A DNA stretch of 37,763 nucleotides from contig PWLR01000123.1 in the NCBI GenBank assembly GCA_003558435.1, positions 1 to 37,763 on the forward strand, written 5' to 3'. Below the pieces are notes generated by a model that saw nothing but the letters and a program-made list of their open reading frames with translations, was not told the origin of the DNA and did not search any database. The position numbers were made by a program, and so were the translations under genes. Below, piece by piece: positions 25,067 through 32,624 of this stretch. Source of the DNA: Nitriliruptoraceae bacterium (GTDB lineage Bacteria > Actinomycetota > Nitriliruptoria > Nitriliruptorales > Nitriliruptoraceae). Each line of letters begins with the position of its first letter. Within the stretch, counting starts at the first letter, position 1.

Positions 25067-26974
25067 GTGGCGCGTCTGCGACGGTGGCGTGACCGGTTCC
25101 CTCCACGGGTGACCGCCCTCGAGGCGTCGCTGCTGCCGAAGATCATCGCCGCGTTCGTGGCCATCCTGGTACTGACGAGCCTCGTCACCCTCTCCCTCGA
25201 GACCCGTCTGACCCGCCAGCAGATCGAAGCTCAGGCGAAGACCTTGTTCGGCGAGACCGGGGACGTGCTCGACGCACGCATCACCGCGGACGCGATCCGC
25301 ACCAACCAGCTGATGTCCGTGATCTCCCAGGGGCTGTTCGAGACCGCGCCTCTGGAGTTGGCCGGTGACCGCATCGACGAGTTGTCCCGCCGGATCCTGT
25401 CGGTCGTTCGGACCTCGGACGCGCAGTTGGACATCGTCGGCGTGGTGGACGCGACGACCGGACGCAGTCGCACGCTCGGGCTCCCCACGCGGGTGAGCTT
25501 CGCCGACATCGACCCCGGGGAGGCACTCGCCGTGGCTCGGGCGCCCGGTGCGAGCCAACGGGTGGTCCCGCTCGTCGACGGGGGGTACGGCGTGGCCTAC
25601 GCGCTGCCGGTCGGCCGTCTGGACCAGGATCCCCGCCTCATCGTCACGGGCTACGCGCTCGATGCGTCGACGGCTCGGCGTTTCGTCGCCCAGACCGGGG
25701 TCGATCAGGTCGAGCTGGTGGTCGAGGGCGCGGTGGTGGCGACCAGCGATCCGCAGGAGGGGCCGGGACCGGTCGGTGACTGGGAACGCACCATGAGCAC
25801 CCAACAGCTCGATGACGGCCGGTTGGTTCGGTACGTCGCCATCGGCAGCGACCGTCCCTGGGATGCGCCCAGCTCGGTGGGGCTGATCACCGACGACCCG
25901 CTCGCCGCGCTCGACGGCGCCCTGGCTCAGACCCGCCTGCTCATGGTGGCCCTGCTGCTGGTGGTCGGCGGTGCGCTGGCGATCGGTCTCGCCCGGGTGA
26001 TGACCCGGCCGATCGTGACCCTCACCAGGACGGCTACCGCGATCGTCGGCGGCGACCTCGAGCGTGAGTTCGACGTCGTCCGCCGTGACGAGATCGGTCG
26101 GCTCGCCGAGGCCCTGGAGCGGATGCGCCGTGGTCTGCGCGCTCAGCTGTTGGTGATCGGGCGGCAGGCGGATGCCCTGCAGGAATCGGCCCGCCGTATC
26201 GTGAGGGTCCAGGACGACGAGCGTGAACGCATCGCCCAGGACCTGCACGACGGCATCCAACAGCAGCTGGTGGTGCTCAGGATGCAGGTCGGGATCAGCC
26301 GGGCGAAGCTGCAGGCCCACCCCGAGCAGCTCGACACCGTCACGGATCAGCTCGCCACCTCGATCGACCATCTCCTCGATCAGCTCCGCACCACGGGTCA
26401 GCAGCTGTTCCCCTCCATCCTGCGCGACCGTGGGCTCGGGCCGGCGATCTGGAGCCTCGCCGGTCGGGTCGCGGTCCCCTGCGAGGTGATCCTGGATCCC
26501 GATCCGCTGCCCCGGATGGACCCCGAGGTCGAGATCAACGCCTACTTCCTGTTGTCCGAAGCGGTGCTGAACGTGCTCAAACATGCCGACGCGCGACGCA
26601 TCACGATCCGGATCGCGGTCGAGGGGGGCTCGCTTCGGGTCTCGGCCGAGGACGACGGCATCGGTTTCGACCCGCCCCGCCTGCGGCGGCGGGGCGGCCT
26701 GGTGCACATGCGTGACCGGGTCAACGCGCTACGGGGAAGCGTGCAGGTCGTATCGCGCGTGGGGGAGGGCGCACGGGTGGAAGCGGTGTTCCCCCTGCCG
26801 AGCGCGAACTCAGCCGCCGGATCGTTGGAGGTAGAACAGCACGGCAGCGACACGCCGGTTGAGTTCGACCTCCTCGCCCAGACCGAGCTTGCGGAAGATG
26901 GCGTTCGAGTGCTTCTCGACCGACCGGTCGGTGATGGTGAGTTCCCGGGCGATGGAGGCGTTGCCCCGTCCTGA
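25067..26974 (+). CDS. Sensor histidine kinase (HisKA_3/NarL type)
   Basis: A 635-residue membrane kinase. A first helix (LLPKIIAAFVAILVLTSLVTLSL) is followed by an outside sensor domain of about 230 residues, a second helix (LLMVALLLVVGGALAIGLARV), a HAMP domain starting MTRPIVTLTRTATAIV, and a HisKA_3 dimerisation domain with the phospho-acceptor His394 in DLHDGIQQQL. The ATPase domain has EAVLNVLKHADA, EDDGIGFD and GGLVHMRDRVNALRGSV. The domain ends at VEAVFPLPSA, but the frame runs a further 54 codons antisense to the regulator gene, giving a 165-base tail overlap. The GTG at 25067 has GAGGA 9 bases upstream; a TTG at 25061 overlapping the lipoprotein stop is an alternative. Confidence 0.88.
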   Translation: MARLRRWRDRFPPRVTALEASLLPKIIAAFVAILVLTSLVTLSLETRLTRQQIEAQAKTLFGETGDVLDARITADAIRTNQLMSVISQGLFETAPLELAGDRIDELSRRILSVVRTSDAQLDIVGVVDATTGRSRTLGLPTRVSFADIDPGEALAVARAPGASQRVVPLVDGGYGVAYALPVGRLDQDPRLIVTGYALDASTARRFVAQTGVDQVELVVEGAVVATSDPQEGPGPVGDWERTMSTQQLDDGRLVRYVAIGSDRPWDAPSSVGLITDDPLAALDGALAQTRLLMVALLLVVGGALAIGLARVMTRPIVTLTRTATAIVGGDLEREFDVVRRDEIGRLAEALERMRRGLRAQLLVIGRQADALQESARRIVRVQDDERERIAQDLHDGIQQQLVVLRMQVGISRAKLQAHPEQLDTVTDQLATSIDHLLDQLRTTGQQLFPSILRDRGLGPAIWSLAGRVAVPCEVILDPDPLPRMDPEVEINAYFLLSEAVLNVLKHADARRITIRIAVEGGSLRVSAEDDGIGFDPPRLRRRGGLVHMRDRVNALRGSVQVVSRVGEGARVEAVFPLPSANSAAGSLEVEQHGSDTPVEFDLLAQTELAEDGVRVLLDRPVGDGEFPGDGGVAPS

Positions 26975-27484
26975 GGCCATCAGGGCCAGGACCTGCAGCT
27001 CCCGAGGCGTCAAACCGGCCAGCTTGGAGGCGGTCCGCCGACGCTGGGCCTCGAGCAGTGCCTCCACGATCCGGGGATCGAGGATCGAACCGCCGTCGCG
27101 GACCTCCTCGATGGCCTGCACGAGCCGGTCGGCATCGCCCAGACGTTCCTTGAGCAGGTACGCGAGGCCGCTGGACCCGTCGCGGAGCAACTCGAGGGCG
27201 TACTCCGGATCGGCGTGCTGGGAGAGCACCACGATGCCGACGCTCGGATGCTCGGCCCGGATCCGGCGGGCCAGTTCGATGCCCTCGGTCGTGAACGTGG
27301 GAGGCATCCGGATGTCGAGCAGCACCACATCCGGCAGGTCGGTTTCGAACAACGCGAGCAGGGCCGTGCCCTCACCCGCCGTCCCGAGGACGCTCACCCG
27401 GGGATGTGCATCGAGGACCGCACGGGCCCCTTCGCGCACCAGGTAGTCGTCCTCCGCGATGAACAGCGACGTGGAGCGTGGCAC
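26810..27484 (-). CDS. NarL/LuxR-type response regulator
   Basis: A 224-residue regulator. The receiver domain (1-120) has FIAEDDYLVREG, the phospho-acceptor Asp57 in VVLLDIRMPP, VVLSQHAD and a switch lysine in LLKERLGDAD. The C-terminal LuxR DNA-binding domain starts LTPRELQVLALMASGRGNASIARELTITDRSVEKHSNAIFRKLGL. It should take phosphate from the HisKA_3 kinase encoded tail to tail. The chosen GTG has GGAG 6 bases upstream; an ATG two codons earlier (27490) abuts the GGAG, leaving no spacing. The DNA-binding domain is coded by the region the kinase gene overlaps. It is divergent from the fatty-acid operon, a possible target. Confidence 0.88.
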   Translation of the reverse strand: MPRSTSLFIAEDDYLVREGARAVLDAHPRVSVLGTAGEGTALLALFETDLPDVVLLDIRMPPTFTTEGIELARRIRAEHPSVGIVVLSQHADPEYALELLRDGSSGLAYLLKERLGDADRLVQAIEEVRDGGSILDPRIVEALLEAQRRRTASKLAGLTPRELQVLALMASGRGNASIARELTITDRSVEKHSNAIFRKLGLGEEVELNRRVAAVLFYLQRSGG

Positions 27485-27895
27485 GGTCATCTCCGTCGGT
27501 GGCGGACGAATCCGGCCAGGTCGGGACCAGCACAGGCGTTCAGGAACGTACTGATCACGGGTGTGCGAGGCCGGTCGTCTTGGTGCTACCACCACCCTTT
27601 GAAGACCGGTGGCCCCACGGTTCCCCCATCGGGTCACAGCTGGGAGACTGTACTTCGGGCCGAGGCGCTCTGCGCCGCACCAGCCCGATCCGCACGACCG
27701 CGGATGTGACCCCGGGTGAGGTGGCCGAACGGGGGGTGGCCACCTCACTCCGAGGTCCGTGGTCGAGCGCTTGCTGCAGGCGCGCGCGTCCCATCCTTCG
27801 CACCGAACCCGGTACCCGTGATGCACCGAACGGTGGGCGTCTAGGTATCGGCCACTCACCTGGGGTGGTCCCTGTCGAGCCGGTGGAGGATGACG
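27485..27895. other. 411-base intergenic region, divergent promoters
   Basis: No gene is convincing here. It separates the regulator from the fatty-acid operon. It holds a perfect 10-base inverted repeat (listed separately), a direct repeat GCACCGAAC at 27800-27808 and 27823-27831 (23-base period), a TGTACT box near 27650 and TAGGTA at 27842-27847, about 50 bases before the operon start. Confidence 0.5.
27717..27747. promoter_or_regulatory. 10-base inverted repeat, candidate operator
   Basis: TGAGGTGGCC and its exact complement GGCCACCTCA are separated by 11 bases. The centre-to-centre distance is 21 bases, two helical turns, as expected for a dimeric DNA-binding regulator. It lies between the LuxR-type regulator and the lipid operon. 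Confidence 0.4.
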
Positions 27896-29155
27896 GTGCG
27901 TATCGCGATCGTGGGAACGGGGATCTCGGGGCTGGCCAGTGCCTGGCTCCTGGCTCGACGGCACGAGGTCCACGTCTTCGAACGCGAACCGCGGCTCGGA
28001 GGCCACACCCACACCGTGGCCCTGCCCCGACCCGACGGCACGATGCTGCCCGTGGACACCGGGTTCATCGTCTACAACGAAGCCACCTATCCGCTGCTGG
28101 TGCGACTGTTCGACGAACTGGGGGTGGCCACCCAAGCCTCGGACATGTCCTGGTCGCTGCGTTGTGAGCGGTGCGACCTCGAATACGCGGGCAGCCCGCG
28201 AGGCATCGTCGCCCAACCGAGCAACCTCGCTTCGCCGAGTTACGTGCGCATGATCGCCGACATCACGAGGTTCAACCGTCTCGGGCGCGAACTCCTCGAC
28301 GACCCCCGGACCCGGGACGTCCCCCTCGGTCGGTTCCTGCGCGCCGCTGGTTTCGGGCACGGGTTCCGTGAGCACTACCTGCTGCCGATGGCGGCGGCCA
28401 TCTGGTCGTCGGGCACGCAGGTCGTCGACCGGTTCCCGCTGCACACCCTGCTCCACTTCTTCGCCAACCACGGCCTGCTCGGCGTCAGCTCGCACCACCC
28501 GTGGCGCACCGTGGTGGGGGGCACCTCGTCGTACATCCCGGCGCTGACGGCGGACTTCGCCGACCGGATCCACCGCGACATGCCGGTCGTGGGGCTGACG
28601 CGAGACGCCGGCGCGGCGACCCTGCGTTTCGCGGATGGCACCGACCAGGCGTTCGACGCGGTGGTGGTCGCGACCCATGCCGACGAGGCCCTGGAACTGC
28701 TGAGCGACCCCTCGACGCAGGAGAAGGAACTGCTGAGCGCCTGGGAGTACTCCTCCAACGACACCTACCTGCACACCGACCAGCGGCTCCTGCCGCGCCG
28801 TCGGGCCGCGTGGGCGTCGTGGAACTACCTCCTCGACGACTGCCGGAGCCCGACCGAGCGGGTGAGCCTCAGCTACCACATGAACCGGTTGCAGACCCTC
28901 GACGAACCCGAGCAGTACCTGGTCACGCTCAATCCCACGACCCCGCCTCGCCCGGAGCACCTCCTACGACGCATGACCTACACGCATCCGGGCTACACCC
29001 CGGAGAGCGTCGCCACCCAGGGCCAGCTCGACGAGCTCAGCGGCACGCGGCGCACGTTCTACGCGGGCGCCTACCAACGCTATGGCTTCCACGAGGACGG
29101 ACTGTGGTCGGCGGTGCGGGCGGCGAGCCACTTCGGTGTCCGGTGGCCCGCGTGA
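27896..29155 (+). CDS. FAD-dependent amine-oxidase-like oxidoreductase of the lipid operon
   Basis: A 419-residue flavoprotein. The Rossmann motif VGTGISGLASAWLLARRHEVHVFERE is at the N-terminus, followed by GGHTHTV and VDTGFIVYNEATYPLLVRLFDELGV, which mark the group that sits with cyclopropane fatty acid synthase genes. Later segments are YLLPMAAAIWSSG and GGTSSYIPAL. The reaction is not established; homologous domains are fused to the N-terminus of plant cyclopropane synthases and a desaturase or oxidase role on membrane acyl chains is suspected. The GTG start has GGAGG 6 bases upstream; an ATG two codons earlier (27890) abuts the site. It overlaps the DUF1365 gene by GTGA. It is the first gene of a four-gene operon. 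Confidence 0.88.
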   Translation: MRIAIVGTGISGLASAWLLARRHEVHVFEREPRLGGHTHTVALPRPDGTMLPVDTGFIVYNEATYPLLVRLFDELGVATQASDMSWSLRCERCDLEYAGSPRGIVAQPSNLASPSYVRMIADITRFNRLGRELLDDPRTRDVPLGRFLRAAGFGHGFREHYLLPMAAAIWSSGTQVVDRFPLHTLLHFFANHGLLGVSSHHPWRTVVGGTSSYIPALTADFADRIHRDMPVVGLTRDAGAATLRFADGTDQAFDAVVVATHADEALELLSDPSTQEKELLSAWEYSSNDTYLHTDQRLLPRRRAAWASWNYLLDDCRSPTERVSLSYHMNRLQTLDEPEQYLVTLNPTTPPRPEHLLRRMTYTHPGYTPESVATQGQLDELSGTRRTFYAGAYQRYGFHEDGLWSAVRAASHFGVRWPA

Positions 29156-30039
29156 GCGTCCCGGCGGCCGAGGATGGTCCGGCGTCGGCGCTCTACGTCG
29201 GTGACGTACGGCACCGCCGGACCCGGCCGAAGGTCAACGCCTTCCGGTACCGCACCTACCACGCGCTGCTCGATGTCGACGAGCTACCCCGGCTCGACCG
29301 GGAGGTGCGCGGCTTCGGCTACAACCGGCCGGCGTTGACCGGCTTCCGTGACGACGATCACCTCGGTCCGGCATCGCTGCCGGTGCGTGAGAAGCTGGCC
29401 CGGTGGCTGCAGACCCAGGGTGTCGAGCTTCCGGCCGGGCCGGTCCGTGTGCTGACCAACCTCCGGGTGCTCGGCCACGTGTTCGACCCGGTCAGCTGGT
29501 GGTTCTGCCACGATCGACGAGGCGGGCTCGTGCTGGTGGTCGCCGAGGTCCACAACACCTTCGGTGAGTCCCACTGCTACCTGCTCGATCGGTTGGAACA
29601 CCGGGCGAACGGCACGGTCCGGGCCCACACGGCCAAGCGGTTCCACGTCTCGCCGTTCCTGCCCGTCGAGGGGCTGGCCTACCGGTTCACCTTCGTGTCA
29701 CATCCGGAGGCGCTCACGGCGCACATGGACGTCTTCGACGCCGACGGCAGGTTGTTCGAGGCGACCCAGTCCGGCCGGCGGGTGCCACTGACCTCGAGGG
29801 CCCTCGCGAGAACGCTGCTGACCCACCCGCTGATGACCCTGCGGACGGTCGCGCTCATCCACTTCCAAGCCGTGCGGCTGGTGGTCAAGCGGGTGCCGTT
29901 CTTCCGCAAGCCGGTCCCGCCCGACGACGGGTACCTGCGTCCGGTGGCGGATGGGGTGCAGGCGTCCGGTGCGCGGGGTGCCATCCCCGGAGGGGCTGAC
30001 ACCGAACGGAGCGCAGAGACCAAGGAGCCCCCCTCGTGA
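29152..30039 (+). CDS. DUF1365 protein of the lipid operon
   Basis: A 295-residue protein with the family marks ALYVGDVRHRRTRPKVNAFRY, PVRVLTNLRVLGHVFDPVSWWFCHD, VVAEVHNTFGESHCYLL and AKRFHVSPFLPVEG. DUF1365 genes regularly stand between a FAD oxidoreductase and a cyclopropane synthase gene, as here. The biochemical role is not known. A C-terminal hydrophobic helix region (LLTHPLMTLRTVALIHFQAVRLVVKRV) suggests membrane contact. The GTG start overlaps the FAD gene stop (4 bases); an earlier in-frame GTG at 29143 is possible. Its own stop overlaps the next start in the same manner, so the operon is tightly coupled. Confidence 0.85.
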   Translation: MSVPAAEDGPASALYVGDVRHRRTRPKVNAFRYRTYHALLDVDELPRLDREVRGFGYNRPALTGFRDDDHLGPASLPVREKLARWLQTQGVELPAGPVRVLTNLRVLGHVFDPVSWWFCHDRRGGLVLVVAEVHNTFGESHCYLLDRLEHRANGTVRAHTAKRFHVSPFLPVEGLAYRFTFVSHPEALTAHMDVFDADGRLFEATQSGRRVPLTSRALARTLLTHPLMTLRTVALIHFQAVRLVVKRVPFFRKPVPPDDGYLRPVADGVQASGARGAIPGGADTERSAETKEPPS

Positions 30040-31478
30040 TGCGTGACCTCACCCCGGATCCCGAACGGGACCGTTTCCAGCCGCCCGCGGTGGGCCGGGC
30101 CACGCCCCCCACGGGGCCTTCCACCGGCGTGGACCCGCAGCCGCCGACGCGACGTGCGGCGTCGGCGGCCGAGCGGCGCGCGCTGCACACCACGGCATCG
30201 ATGCTCGATCAGTTGCACGTGGGCGTGCTGGAGATGACCCTGCCGGATGGCCGCCGACGCGTCTTCGGCGATCGCACCAGCGAGTTGCGCTCCGAGATCC
30301 ACGTCCGCGACTGGTCGTTCTTCACCCGGCTGCTGCACGGCGCCTCGGTGGGCGTCGGCGAGTCGTACATGCTGGGGGAGTGGACCTCGAGCGACCTGGT
30401 GTCGTTGATCCGCATCATGATCGCCAACCGTCGGGCCCTGCGCCGCATCACGCCGGCGGCGGTGGTGAACATCGCGGGTGACAAACTCATCCACGGACTC
30501 CGGGCCAACCGGCTCGGGCAGTCCAAGCGCAACATCGGCGCGCACTACGACCTGTCGAACGAGCTCTACTCGTTGTTCCTCGACGACACGATGACCTACT
30601 CGGCGGCCTATTTCCCGTCGCCGAAGGTGACCCTCGAAGAAGCCCAGGAGGCGAAGTACCGACGGCTGGCGGACAAGATCCACGTCGATGCCGACAGCCA
30701 CGTGCTCGAGATCGGTTGCGGATGGGGCGGCTTCGCCTCGTTCGCGGCCAGGACCTACGGCTGCCGGGTCACCGGGATCACCCTGTCGGAGGCACAGGCC
30801 GCCTACGCCCGCCAGCGCATGCGCGACGAGGGTCTGGAGCACCTCGTCGACATCAGGATCGTCGACTACCGCGAGGTCGAGGGACGGTTCGACCGCATCG
30901 TGTCGATCGAGATGCTGGAGGCGGTGGGCCACCGCTACCTCGGCACCTACTTCGAGACCATCGACCGGCTGCTCGCCCCCGACGGCCTGGCCGCGATCCA
31001 GGTCATCACGATCCCCGAGCAGCGCTACGACAACTACAAGCGCCGTCCGGATTTCATCCAGCGCTACATCTTCCCCGGCGGGCACCTCCCGAGCCTGGAG
31101 GCGATGAGCGGGTCGATGGGAAGGCACGGGGATCTGTTCGTCGACGAGGTCGACAACATCGGGATGCACTACGCGGAGACGCTGCGCCGGTGGCGGGAGC
31201 GGTTCCTCGACAACGTCGACGAGGTGCAGGCCCTGGGCTTCGACGAGCGCTTCGTCCGGATGTGGGAGTTCTACCTCGCCTACTGCGAAGGCGCCTTCCT
31301 CGCCCGGTACATCAACGACCTGCAGTTGGTGCTGACCCGCTCGATGAACGGCACGCTCGGCACCGCGCCCTACGGACGCCAGCTCGTACCGCTACGGGAG
31401 GCGGATCTGCCCCCGCGCAAGTGGGATCGCGATCTCCGGGAGGTCGCCGCGAGCGACGACCGTGAGGGCGTCGCATGA
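30036..31478 (+). CDS. Cyclopropane-fatty-acyl-phospholipid synthase family methyltransferase
   Basis: A 480-residue SAM-dependent enzyme of CFA synthase length. After about 60 disordered residues come the N-terminal domain (VRDWSFFTRLLHGASVGVGESYMLGEW) and the catalytic domain: NIGAHYDLSNELYSLFLDDTMTYSAAYF, SAM motif VLEIGCGWGGFA (about 223-234), SIEMLEAVGHRY, YIFPGGHLPSL and MHYAETLRRW. The enzyme adds a methylene or methyl group to unsaturated chains in membrane phospholipid. The cysteine usually found in the YSCAY segment is alanine (YSAAY); plant-like EAVGH replaces EHVG. The GTG start overlaps the DUF1365 stop and has AAGGAG 8 bases upstream. Whether the product is a cyclopropane, a methyl branch or a furan precursor cannot be told. 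Confidence 0.88.
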   Translation: MMRDLTPDPERDRFQPPAVGRATPPTGPSTGVDPQPPTRRAASAAERRALHTTASMLDQLHVGVLEMTLPDGRRRVFGDRTSELRSEIHVRDWSFFTRLLHGASVGVGESYMLGEWTSSDLVSLIRIMIANRRALRRITPAAVVNIAGDKLIHGLRANRLGQSKRNIGAHYDLSNELYSLFLDDTMTYSAAYFPSPKVTLEEAQEAKYRRLADKIHVDADSHVLEIGCGWGGFASFAARTYGCRVTGITLSEAQAAYARQRMRDEGLEHLVDIRIVDYREVEGRFDRIVSIEMLEAVGHRYLGTYFETIDRLLAPDGLAAIQVITIPEQRYDNYKRRPDFIQRYIFPGGHLPSLEAMSGSMGRHGDLFVDEVDNIGMHYAETLRRWRERFLDNVDEVQALGFDERFVRMWEFYLAYCEGAFLARYINDLQLVLTRSMNGTLGTAPYGRQLVPLREADLPPRKWDRDLREVAASDDREGVA

Positions 31479-32554
31479 CGGGTCCCAGCCTGCGGGCCCG
31501 CGCCATCGATGCGGTCATCGACCGCGGGATGCTCCCGGATCCGCTCCTACGGCGTGCGATCCGGGGCCTGCTGCGTCGCCGCCTGGCCGAGTCGACCGCC
31601 GGCACCATCGAGGACCGCGATGCCCGCAAACGGGCCCTGGTCGCCGCGCTGGCGACCTCGCCGGTCGCGACCGACACCGCCGAGGCCAACGAACAGCACT
31701 ACGAGGTCCCGACCGAACTGTTCGAACTGATGCTCGGTCCCCACCTCAAGTACTCCTCCGGCTACTGGCCCATCGGCGTGTCCACCCTGGCCCAGGCGGA
31801 GGAGGCGATGCTGCAGCTCACCGCTGACCGCGCGGAACTCGCCGACGGTCAGGATGTGCTCGAGCTCGGGTGCGGCTGGGGTTCACTGACCCTGTGGATG
31901 GCGGAGCGCTATCCGGGCTCGCGCATCACCGCGGTGTCCAACTCGTCGACGCAACGCGAGCACATCGAGAAGCAGGCGGCGGCGCGGGGGCTCGACAACG
32001 TCACCGTGCTGACCTGTGACGTGAACCGGTTGGGGGTCGAGGCCTACGCCGAGCTCGTCCACGACGAGGCGTTCGACCGGGTCGTGTCGGTCGAGATGTT
32101 CGAGCACGTCCGCAACCACCGGGTGCTGACCGGGCGCATCGCCCGTTGGCTGCGGCCCGGCGGCAAGCTGTTCGTGCACGTCTTCGCGCACGCGACCGAC
32201 CCGTACCCGTTCGACACCGGATCGAACGCCGACTGGATGGCGCGCCACTTCTTCACCGGTGGCCTGATGCCCTCCCACGATCTGCTCGTGCTCAGCGTCC
32301 GGGACCTCGCCCTCGACGACCGGTGGGCGGTGTCCGGCAGGCACTACGCCCGCAGCCTCCACGCGTGGCTGGAGAGGTTGGATGAGCATCGGGAGCGGGT
32401 GCTGCAGCTGTTCGACGACCATCCGGAGGGCATCCCGGCGCGGGCGTCCCTGAACCGTTGGCGGGTGTTCACCATGGCCTGCGAGGAGCTGTTCGCGTTC
32501 GCGGGCGGTGACGAGTGGCACGTCTCGCACGCGCGGTTCGTCCGGGCAGGCTGA
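31475..32554 (+). CDS. Second CFA-family SAM methyltransferase, coclaurine N-methyltransferase-like
   Basis: A 359-residue methyltransferase starting with an ATG that overlaps the previous stop (ATGA). Marks are EQHYEVPTELFELMLGPHLKYSSGYW, SAM motif VLELGCGWGS (128-137), SIGNAL-free N-terminus, VVSVEMFEHVRNH, HVFAHATDPYPF, RHFFTGGLMPSHDLL and EEWHVSHARF-like end (DEWHVSHARF). This layout matches the plant coclaurine N-methyltransferase-like branch rather than true CFA synthases. Bacterial members have no settled substrate. Its position after the CFA-type enzyme suggests a second methylation in the same pathway, or methylation of a lipid head group or amine. It ends the operon; the next gene has its own -10 box. 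Confidence 0.85.
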   Translation: MTGPSLRARAIDAVIDRGMLPDPLLRRAIRGLLRRRLAESTAGTIEDRDARKRALVAALATSPVATDTAEANEQHYEVPTELFELMLGPHLKYSSGYWPIGVSTLAQAEEAMLQLTADRAELADGQDVLELGCGWGSLTLWMAERYPGSRITAVSNSSTQREHIEKQAAARGLDNVTVLTCDVNRLGVEAYAELVHDEAFDRVVSVEMFEHVRNHRVLTGRIARWLRPGGKLFVHVFAHATDPYPFDTGSNADWMARHFFTGGLMPSHDLLVLSVRDLALDDRWAVSGRHYARSLHAWLERLDEHRERVLQLFDDHPEGIPARASLNRWRVFTMACEELFAFAGGDEWHVSHARFVRAG

Positions 32555-32581
32555 GGCGACGCCCGGGACCTGGGCCGTGCC

Positions 32582-32587
32582 TACGCT
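32582..32587 (+). promoter_or_regulatory. -10 box candidate for the Glu/Leu dehydrogenase gene
   Basis: TACGCT lies 37 bases before the ATG at 32625, in the 70-base gap after the lipid operon, so the dehydrogenase is probably transcribed separately. Confidence 0.45.
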
Positions 32588-32624
32588 CGGCCGTCCGCAT
32601 CCCCGATCGACAAGGCGGCCGCTG

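Noticed and set aside
27800..27845. ECF sigma-type promoter (GAAC ... GTCT) before the lipid operon
   Set aside because: The distances from either GAAC to GTCT do not fit the usual 16-17 base spacer.
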